Below are positions 1 through 5,238 of a DNA stretch of 5,238 nt, one piece after another (position 1 is the first letter of the stretch; each line of letters opens with the position of its first letter). Under the pieces are notes generated by a model. That model saw nothing but the letters and a program-made list of their open reading frames with translations. It was not told the DNA's origin and searched no databases. Location: contig DJQL01000071.1 in the NCBI GenBank assembly GCA_002437565.1, positions 1 to 5,238 on the forward strand, in the 5' to 3' direction. Both the position numbers and the translations under genes were made by a program. This DNA comes from Prevotella sp. UBA6387. GTDB taxonomy: Bacteria > Bacteroidota > Bacteroidia > Bacteroidales > Bacteroidaceae.

Positions 1-219
1 CCCTGCAAGGGACCTGGGGCGGAAAAGACTTTCGGCGGACAAAGCACATACATATTCAAGGTGGAAGGCAAGAAAGACCTTCACGTGTTCATGGCAGACA
101 TCTGGCGACCAAAGCATCCAAGCGACGCGCGCTACGTCTGGTTGCCCATAAGCTACCAAGCCGACGGCACGCCCCAGATAGTGTGGAAAGACGAATGGAG
201 CCTGAAAGACCATAAATGA
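1..219 (+). CDS. C-terminal end of a GH43-like glycoside hydrolase (partial, 5' truncated)
   Basis: Frame 1 is open from the window edge to a TGA at 217-219, giving 72 residues with no start in view. The visible tail carries TFGGQSTYIF (residues 10-19), FMADIWRP (30-37), DARYVWLPI (42-50) and IVWKDEW (60-66). From memory of the family, this resembles the C-terminal end of the five-bladed beta-propeller in some GH43 enzymes, particularly the subfamilies acting on beta-1,3-galactan or related galactosides, where a QSTY...F.AD.W.P....RYVWLPI pattern followed by W.DEW is common. The catalytic acids of the propeller lie upstream of the window, so activity cannot be judged. The protein ends shortly after the DEW motif, so no extra C-terminal domain follows. 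It lies 151 bases upstream of the susC-like gene in the same direction, as expected for a glycan-degrading enzyme in a PUL. Family assignment is fairly likely; substrate is inference only. Confidence 0.72.
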   Translation, partial: PCKGPGAEKTFGGQSTYIFKVEGKKDLHVFMADIWRPKHPSDARYVWLPISYQADGTPQIVWKDEWSLKDHK

Positions 220-236
220 CGAGGAAACAGACTGAC

Positions 237-266
237 AAAGGGTGAAAAACAAGAAAATACCCTTTT
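237..266 (+). terminator. Candidate intrinsic terminator after the GH43-like gene
   Basis: AAAGGGT at 237-243 is perfectly complementary to ACCCTTT at 259-265, and a G-T wobble (244/258) can extend the stem to 8 bp. The loop is 13 bases and A-rich, and the 3' arm runs into a short T tract (263-266). It begins 18 bases after the stop codon at 217-219, a sensible place for a terminator. The stem has only three G-C pairs and the T tract is short, so it may be weak or leaky. Confidence 0.42.
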
Positions 267-305
267 AATACGAGAATAACCCTATACATCTTCCGTTGAC
301 TTGCA

Positions 306-313
306 TAAATTTG
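306..313 (+). promoter_or_regulatory. Candidate Bacteroidota -7 promoter element for the susC-susD pair
   Basis: TAAATTTG at 306-313 is an exact match to the Bacteroidota sigma-ABfr -7 consensus TAnnTTTG. It lies 57 bases before the susC-like start codon, which would give a transcript start near 320 and a leader of about 50 bases. No good TTTG -33 box is seen at the usual 19-21 base spacing (around 281-286 the sequence is CCTATA). A poor -33 box would fit a promoter that needs an activator, as many PUL promoters do, but that is inference. The exact -7 match, position and AT-rich surroundings support the call; the missing -33 box lowers confidence. Confidence 0.5.
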
Positions 314-340
314 CGACATCAAAACCTCAAACGGGAAAGG

Positions 341-370
341 TATCTTAAAAACATAAAAACATTATAATTT
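341..370 (+). promoter_or_regulatory. AT-rich translation initiation region of the susC-like gene
   Basis: The 30 bases before the ATG at 371 contain almost only A and T, with no AGGAG-like Shine-Dalgarno at normal spacing. The nearest purine run, GGGAAAGG, ends at 340, about 30 bases upstream and too far to pair usefully. Weakly structured AT-rich leaders without Shine-Dalgarno sites are normal in Bacteroidota. An in-frame TAA at 365-367, one codon before the ATG, rules out an upstream in-frame start nearby and supports 371 as the true start. Confidence 0.5.
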
Positions 371-3300
371 ATGAAACACAAAGCATTGCACTCTCTGACC
401 AACAAGACGGCCTTCGTGTCGCTGTTGGCCCCAGCATTGTTAGCCTCATGCCCACAATCGGCATCCGCATCGGCAGCAGGCATCGGCATCACGCAGCAAA
501 ACGCGAAGAAGCTCACTGGCACTGTCGTCGACGCAAAAGGTGAGCCTATCATTGGCGCCACCATAAAGGTGAAAGGCAGCTCCACGGGCACCGTCACCGA
601 CATAGACGGCAACTTCAGCGTGGAGGCCAAGCCAGGAGTGACCCTCGAGATTTCATATGTGGGCTTCAAGACCACTGAGGTTAAGGCCGGGGCAAACATG
701 AAAGTGACCCTTAATGAAGACAGCCAGTCGCTCAACGAGGTTGTCGTGGTCGGCTTCGGCACGCAGAAGAAGGCCAACCTCACCGGTGCCGTGGCCATGG
801 TGGACGGCGAGGATCTCGCCGCGCGTCCTGTCACGTCGGCGGCTCAGGCCCTACAAGGCATGGTGCCGGGCTTGCAGATTTCGCAAAACAGCGGCTCCAT
901 GGATGCCAAGGCCACAATCAACGTGCGAGGCACGGCGACCATCGGACAAGGCTCAAGCGGCGATCCTCTCGTGCTGGTGGACGGATCAGAGGCCGACATC
1001 AACACCATCAACCCTCAAGACATTGAGAGCATATCCGTGCTCAAGGACGCAGCGGCATCGTCCATCTACGGTTCGCGCGCCCCGTTCGGCGTGATTCTCA
1101 TCACAACCAAGAAGGGCAAGAACGGAAAAGTGACCGTGAACTATAACAACTCGTTCCGCATCAGTTCGCCAATACGCCAGAAGCACATGATGAACAGCGT
1201 AGACTTCGCGTCATGGATGAACGACACCTACTACAACTCAGGATGGGGCACATATTTCTCAACCGACAGGATGAAGCAAATCGTGGACTACCACAACGCC
1301 AAGCAAGTTGGTCCTGGCACACGTCAGCTCGCCGACGGCACGCTGGTATATGGTATAGGCTCCAGCAACGGCACTACATGGGACGACGGCTACGCCAATG
1401 GCATAGACGACGTGGACTGGTACGACGCGATATACAAGAAGTCTACCTTCTCAATGGAGCACACGGCAAGCGTGAGCGGAGGAAGCGAGAAGTTCAACTA
1501 CTACGCGTCGTTCGATTATCTCGACAACAACGGATTGATGAAGCTCGCCAAGGATAAGTTCAGCCGCTACGCCAGCAACGCGCGCATAGACGGCAAGATA
1601 ACCGACTGGTTGAAGTTTAACTACGCCATGCGCTGGACCCGCACCGACTTTGAGCGCCCTGCCAACCTCACCGACAACCTCTACAACAACCTCGCCAGGC
1701 AGGGATGGCCAATACTGCCACTCTACGACCGCAACGGCTACTACTACGACTCGCCATCGCCAGCCCTTGGACTGGCCACAGGCGGACAGGACACCACACA
1801 GCGCGACGTGCTCAACCAGCAGGTTGGACTCGTGATAGAGCCTATAAAGAACTGGCTCACACACGTGGACTTCAACTACCGCACCGACTCTTCGCTTCGT
1901 CACTGGGGCAAGCAAATGACATACAATCACAACGTGGCTGGAGAGCCTTACGTGTACGACACCAGCAACAACGCGCACAACGAGGAGACCAAGGAAAACT
2001 ACTTCAACTTCCAGGCCTACACCGAATACACGTTCTCCCTGGCCGAGAAGCACAACTTCCACGTCATGGGAGGCTTCCAGGCAGAGCAGATGAAGCAGAC
2101 CAAGTTCTCGGCGGAGCGTGTCGGCATACTCGACCCATCGCGCCCATACCTCGACCTCACCACGGGCTACGGATACGACGGCAACGCCGTGACGCCAAGC
2201 GTGAGCGGAGCCTACAACCAGTGGCAGACGGCCGGATTCTTCGGCAGGTTCAACTACAACTACGACGAGCGCTACCTCCTCGAGGCCAACGTGCGCCACG
2301 ACGGCACGTCGCGCTTCCGCACCAACCGCATGTGGAAGACCTTCCCGTCTGTCTCGCTCGGCTGGAACATCGCACGCGAGAAGTTCTGGGAGCCTCTCAC
2401 CGACGTGGTTAACACCCTCAAGCTGCGCGCCTCATACGGCTCGCTGGGCAACTGCAACACTACCAACTGGTACCAGACCTACTCCAAGCTCGAATACAAG
2501 CCGTCCAACGGCGAATGGCTGCAAGACGGCAAGAAGCCAAACACCGTGGCCGCGCCTAACCTCGTGTCGGACCTGCTCACGTGGGAGCGCATAGAGAGCT
2601 ACGACATCGGCCTCGACTTCGGACTGTTCAACAACCGCCTCACGGGATCCTTCGACTGGTACATACGCGACACCAAGGACATGGTGGGCAAGGCTCCTGA
2701 GCTGCCCGACATCCTCGGAACGGCAGTGCCCGTGACCAACAACACCGACCTCCGCACGCAAGGATGGGAACTTCAGATAGCATGGCGCGACAGGCTGGCC
2801 AACGGCTTCGCCTACGGAGCCTCTGTGAACCTCTCCGACGCGCGCACCAAGATCACGCGCTATCCCAACAACCCGACAAACTCCATCGACACCTACATCG
2901 CCGGACGCTACATCAACGAGATATGGGGCTACGAGACTGAGGGCATAGCCAAGAGCCAGGAAGAGATGGACGCGCATCTCAAGGTAGCCGACCAAAGCTC
3001 CATCAGCAGCGAGTCGTGGGGTGCCGGCGACGTGATGTACAAGGACCTCAATGGCGACAAGAAGGTGACGCAGGGCATGCGCACACTCGACGACCACGGC
3101 GACCTCAAGGTCATAGGCAACTCCACGCCACGCTATCTCATGGGCATCAACCTCAACGCCAGCTGGAAGGGATTTGACATACAGGCATTCTTCCAGGGCG
3201 TGCTCAAGCGCGACTACTATTGCAGTGACAACTATGGAGGCGGCAAGGAGTTTCTATTTGGAGCCACAGGCTCAGGCCAGTGGTGGTGCTCCGGCATCAC

Positions 3301-3664
3301 CGACGTGAAAGACTACTATCGCGACGCAAGCTCTTGGTCGGTGCAAAACGGCTACATGACAGAGAACGTCAATGGCTACCTGCCACGTCCACGCTACAGC
3401 GACATGAACACGCAGACACAATCGCGCTATCTCTTGAACGCCGCCTACATGCGCCTGAAGAACCTGCAGATTGGCTATACGCTGCCAAAGACCCTGCTCT
3501 CACACATCGGACTCACCAACGCGCGCTTCTTCGTGTCTATGGAGAACCTCTTCACCATCACGAGCCTGCCACACCAGTTCGACCCAGAGACCATCAGCTC
3601 GAAGGCCGCTAACGGCTATCCCCTGTCCAAGACATTCTCGTTTGGCGTGAACGTCACCATGTAA
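371..3664 (+). CDS. susC: SusC/RagA-family TonB-dependent outer-membrane transporter
   Basis: This complete 1097-residue protein has the usual SusC length and domain order. Its role is TonB-driven import of oligosaccharides (or, in some relatives, peptides) across the outer membrane with a SusD partner. Residues 1 to about 35 are an export signal with hydrophobic core AFVSLLAPALLA. Residues 48-115 form a carboxypeptidase-D regulatory-like domain (LTGTVVDAKGEPIIGATIKV, then ISYVGFK). The stretch LNEVVVVGFGTQKK (121-134) is the SusC signature with the presumed TonB box. The plug spans about 135-250 and includes INVRG (183-187), DPLVLVDG (198-205), INPQDIESISVLKDAAASSI (213-232) and YGSRAPFGVILITTKKG (233-249). 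The rest is the beta-barrel, including a calcium-loop-like DLNGDKKV (892-899) and the family motif RLKNLQIGYTLPK near the end. There is no STN domain before the regulatory-like domain, so sigma/anti-sigma signalling is unlikely. Odd points are a lipobox-like LASC (24-27) and a C-terminal Met instead of an aromatic residue. The transported glycan cannot be read from the sequence. The symbol denotes the family, not the Bacteroides thetaiotaomicron starch gene. Confidence 0.96.
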   Translation: MKHKALHSLTNKTAFVSLLAPALLASCPQSASASAAGIGITQQNAKKLTGTVVDAKGEPIIGATIKVKGSSTGTVTDIDGNFSVEAKPGVTLEISYVGFKTTEVKAGANMKVTLNEDSQSLNEVVVVGFGTQKKANLTGAVAMVDGEDLAARPVTSAAQALQGMVPGLQISQNSGSMDAKATINVRGTATIGQGSSGDPLVLVDGSEADINTINPQDIESISVLKDAAASSIYGSRAPFGVILITTKKGKNGKVTVNYNNSFRISSPIRQKHMMNSVDFASWMNDTYYNSGWGTYFSTDRMKQIVDYHNAKQVGPGTRQLADGTLVYGIGSSNGTTWDDGYANGIDDVDWYDAIYKKSTFSMEHTASVSGGSEKFNYYASFDYLDNNGLMKLAKDKFSRYASNARIDGKITDWLKFNYAMRWTRTDFERPANLTDNLYNNLARQGWPILPLYDRNGYYYDSPSPALGLATGGQDTTQRDVLNQQVGLVIEPIKNWLTHVDFNYRTDSSLRHWGKQMTYNHNVAGEPYVYDTSNNAHNEETKENYFNFQAYTEYTFSLAEKHNFHVMGGFQAEQMKQTKFSAERVGILDPSRPYLDLTTGYGYDGNAVTPSVSGAYNQWQTAGFFGRFNYNYDERYLLEANVRHDGTSRFRTNRMWKTFPSVSLGWNIAREKFWEPLTDVVNTLKLRASYGSLGNCNTTNWYQTYSKLEYKPSNGEWLQDGKKPNTVAAPNLVSDLLTWERIESYDIGLDFGLFNNRLTGSFDWYIRDTKDMVGKAPELPDILGTAVPVTNNTDLRTQGWELQIAWRDRLANGFAYGASVNLSDARTKITRYPNNPTNSIDTYIAGRYINEIWGYETEGIAKSQEEMDAHLKVADQSSISSESWGAGDVMYKDLNGDKKVTQGMRTLDDHGDLKVIGNSTPRYLMGINLNASWKGFDIQAFFQGVLKRDYYCSDNYGGGKEFLFGATGSGQWWCSGITDVKDYYRDASSWSVQNGYMTENVNGYLPRPRYSDMNTQTQSRYLLNAAYMRLKNLQIGYTLPKTLLSHIGLTNARFFVSMENLFTITSLPHQFDPETISSKAANGYPLSKTFSFGVNVTM

Positions 3665-3736
3665 GGCAAGAGGACTACGGCAAATTGACGCAAACAAGGA
3701 AAAACACGCAGTCTAACATTTAAATCCAAGGAAAAC
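3665..3736 (+). other. susC-susD intergenic spacer with purine-rich ribosome-binding region
   Basis: This 72-base gap shows no convincing inverted repeat with a T tract and no TAnnTTTG element, so the two genes are probably co-transcribed. AAGGAAAAC directly precedes the ATG at 3737 and may act as a weak Shine-Dalgarno, though the AGGA core is only 4 bases from the start. A near copy, CAAGGAAAAACA at 3695-3706, repeats CAAGGAAAACAT at 3727-3738 with 32-base spacing. It is too short and A-rich to be called a functional repeat. Confidence 0.5.
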
Positions 3737-5238
3737 ATGAAACTATATAAATTATCAATAATGGCATTGGCTCTCTCGGCGACCATCGTATCGTGCGACG
3801 ACTTCCTGGAGCAAGAGCCGCCTTCGTATCTCCCGACCGATGGGTTCGTAAACACGGAGAGCAACCTGCAAACGGCCGTCAACCAGCTCTATCAGGACAT
3901 CCTGCCCGGACACGCCAACTGGAGCTACGGCATCTACGGCAACGACAAGAACACCGACAACCAGGTGGACTGGTGGCCTGACCGCAAGTTTGGCGACGGC
4001 CTGTGGAAGACGGCGCAATCGGGCGACACCATCAAGTGGAACCGCATACGCAACGTGAACTACTGGCTGCGCCAGGCCACGGCCGCATACAGCCAGAAGC
4101 AGATCAGCGGCGACGACAACAGCATACGTCAGTATATCGGCGAACTCTATTTCTTCCGCGCCTACGAGTATTTCGAGCAGCTCAAGAAGTTTGGCGACTT
4201 CCCCATCATCACCTCCACCCTGCCCAACGAGGAGAGCGCGCTGGTCAACGCCTACAAGCGTCGCCCGTGCAACGAGGTGGCACGCTTCATCCTCTCCGAC
4301 CTCGACTCGGCCACTACGTTCATGAAGCCCGACTTCGAGAAACGCCACACACGCGTGAGCTACGACGTGGCCAAGCTGCTGAAGAGCCGCGTGGCACTCT
4401 ACGAGGGCAGCTGGCTCACCAACTTCAAAGGCACACCTTTCGTGCCAGGAGAGCAAGGATGGCCAGGAGCCAAGAAAGACTACAACGCCAATTTCAAGTT
4501 TGAGGCCGGAAGCCTCGACGCGGAAGCCAAGTATTTCTTCCAGCAGGCCGCGGATGCCGCCGAGGAGGTGGCCGAGAAATACAAGGGCCAGCTGAGCGTG
4601 AACAACGGCATCGTGCCGCAGAAGGACGGCGAGGACAACCCATACCTCGACATCTGGGGCACCGACGACATGAGCGACAAGCCCGAGGTGCTGCTATGGA
4701 GACAATACAGCAAGTCGCTGGGCATCTACAACAACGTGGAGGTTTCGGTGCAGTTTGGCAACAACGGCGTGGGTCTGACCCGCAGCTGCGTGGAGGGCTA
4801 CCTCATGAAGGACGGCAAGCCTCGCTACAGCTCCTCCTACAAATACAACGACTCGACCATCGCCAACGTGGCCAAGAACCGCGACCCACGCCTCACGGTG
4901 TTCCTGAAAGTGCCAGGACAGAAAAACGTGTTCAAGAACATGTCAGCGACAGAAGACCACTTCGTGGAGACAGAACCAGTGCCTTCAATCCTCGGCCACA
5001 ACACGGAGAAAAACTACTCAACCGGCTACGCCATGCGCAAAGGCGGCACGTTCGACAAGGCCGAGTGCGGCAACGGCACATGCTACAACGCCGCCGAGAT
5101 TTTCCGCGCCACGGAGGCCCTACTCAACTACATGGAGGCTGAATACATGCTCACCAAGAGCCTCCACTCAGGCCACATAGTGGAATATTGGGAAGACGTG
5201 CGCAAGGCCGCAGGATTCACGGGCGACGCCGTGAACCC
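3737..5238 (+). CDS. susD: SusD/RagB-family surface glycan-binding lipoprotein (partial, 3' end beyond window)
   Basis: The frame from ATG 3737 stays open to the window edge, giving 500 complete codons without a stop. SusD-type proteins usually run about 500-700 residues, so roughly the last 100 or so are probably missing. The N-terminus is a lipoprotein signal: hydrophobic IMALALSATIVSC, with lipidated Cys20 followed by DDFLEQEP, acidic residues of the kind that direct Bacteroidota lipoproteins to the cell surface. The N-terminal SusD-like, TPR-containing domain spans about 21-225, with IRQYIGELYFFRAYEYFEQL (130-149), KKFGDFPII (150-158) and VARFILSDLDSA (181-192). The C-terminal SusD/RagB domain includes NRDPRLTVFL (381-390), EIFRATEALLNYMEAEYML (454-472) and the beginning of a helix, EYWEDVRKAAGF (483-494). 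The protein caps the SusC barrel and binds glycan at the surface. Aromatic residues at W62, Y64, Y67, W79 and W80 are candidate sugar-stacking positions, which is inference. It lies 72 bases after susC on the same strand, the usual order. The symbol is family-level. Confidence 0.95.
   Translation, partial: MKLYKLSIMALALSATIVSCDDFLEQEPPSYLPTDGFVNTESNLQTAVNQLYQDILPGHANWSYGIYGNDKNTDNQVDWWPDRKFGDGLWKTAQSGDTIKWNRIRNVNYWLRQATAAYSQKQISGDDNSIRQYIGELYFFRAYEYFEQLKKFGDFPIITSTLPNEESALVNAYKRRPCNEVARFILSDLDSATTFMKPDFEKRHTRVSYDVAKLLKSRVALYEGSWLTNFKGTPFVPGEQGWPGAKKDYNANFKFEAGSLDAEAKYFFQQAADAAEEVAEKYKGQLSVNNGIVPQKDGEDNPYLDIWGTDDMSDKPEVLLWRQYSKSLGIYNNVEVSVQFGNNGVGLTRSCVEGYLMKDGKPRYSSSYKYNDSTIANVAKNRDPRLTVFLKVPGQKNVFKNMSATEDHFVETEPVPSILGHNTEKNYSTGYAMRKGGTFDKAECGNGTCYNAAEIFRATEALLNYMEAEYMLTKSLHSGHIVEYWEDVRKAAGFTGDAVN

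Noticed and set aside
89..322. Minus-strand open frame of 77 codons across the GH43 tail and the gap.
   Set aside because: It overlaps the end of the GH43-like gene and the candidate terminator and promoter. It has no family resemblance and no TAnnTTTG element on the minus strand upstream of it.
324..341. Short inverted repeat ACCT/AGGT in the susC leader as a possible regulatory hairpin.
   Set aside because: Only 4 bp of stem with a 10-base loop and no extension; expected by chance.
296..368. TTGAC at 296-300 and TATAAT at 363-368 as a classical sigma-70 promoter.
   Set aside because: The two boxes are 62 bases apart instead of about 17, and TATAAT ends two bases before the start codon, so no usable leader would result. 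The TATAAT is part of the AT-rich initiation region.
1451..2299. Long minus-strand open frame of 282 codons opposite susC.
   Set aside because: It lies entirely inside the well-supported transporter gene. Its translation is dominated by Val, Glu, Leu and Arg runs typical of the reverse strand of GC-rich coding DNA, and it shows no recognisable domain.
1705..2412. Overlapping + strand frame of 235 codons within susC.
   Set aside because: It is a frame-shifted reading of the transporter, very rich in Arg, Gln and His, with no independent start signal and no recognisable motif.
3755..4456. Minus-strand open frame of 233 codons opposite the start of susD.
   Set aside because: The + strand encodes a clear SusD N-terminal domain here. 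The antisense translation is a low-complexity Val/Ala/Leu-rich shadow with no domain.
3737..5238. Possibility that susD is broken by a frameshift, because it has no stop.
   Set aside because: One frame reads cleanly from the lipoprotein signal to the window edge with family motifs in the right order. The missing stop is explained by the window ending before the gene does.

Overview
The window looks like part of a Bacteroidota polysaccharide utilization locus (PUL), most likely from a Bacteroidales such as a Prevotella-like species. The evidence is an adjacent SusC/SusD-type gene pair, a Bacteroidota-type -7 promoter element (TAnnTTTG), AT-rich translation start regions with little Shine-Dalgarno character, and a lipoprotein signal followed by acidic residues. 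Coding DNA is fairly GC-rich with strong use of GGC, AAC, CGC and CTC codons, while the intergenic DNA is AT-rich. The genus cannot be fixed from the sequence alone.

Layout, all on the + strand: (1) positions 1-219 are the last 72 codons of a gene whose C-terminus resembles the end of family 43 glycoside hydrolases. (2) Positions 220-370 are a non-coding gap with a candidate hairpin terminator and a candidate promoter. (3) Positions 371-3664 are a complete SusC/RagA-type TonB-dependent outer-membrane transporter gene of 1097 residues. (4) A 72-base gap without a visible terminator follows. (5) From 3737 to the window edge runs a SusD/RagB-type surface glycan-binding lipoprotein gene, 500 complete codons, open at the 3' end.

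Inferred working model: the SusD lipoprotein lies on the cell surface as a lid over the SusC barrel and captures oligosaccharides. SusC then imports them into the periplasm using TonB energy, and glycosidases such as the upstream GH43-like enzyme trim the glycan. The hairpin and promoter suggest that susC-susD form their own transcript, separate from the GH43-like gene. SusC has no N-terminal STN signalling domain, so regulation by a SusC-linked anti-sigma factor is unlikely.

I see no RNA gene, insertion sequence, CRISPR array or unusual multi-gene system. The points worth a second look are modest: a lipobox-like cysteine in the SusC signal peptide, a non-aromatic C-terminal residue on the barrel, cysteine pairs in both transport proteins, and the promoter/terminator layout.
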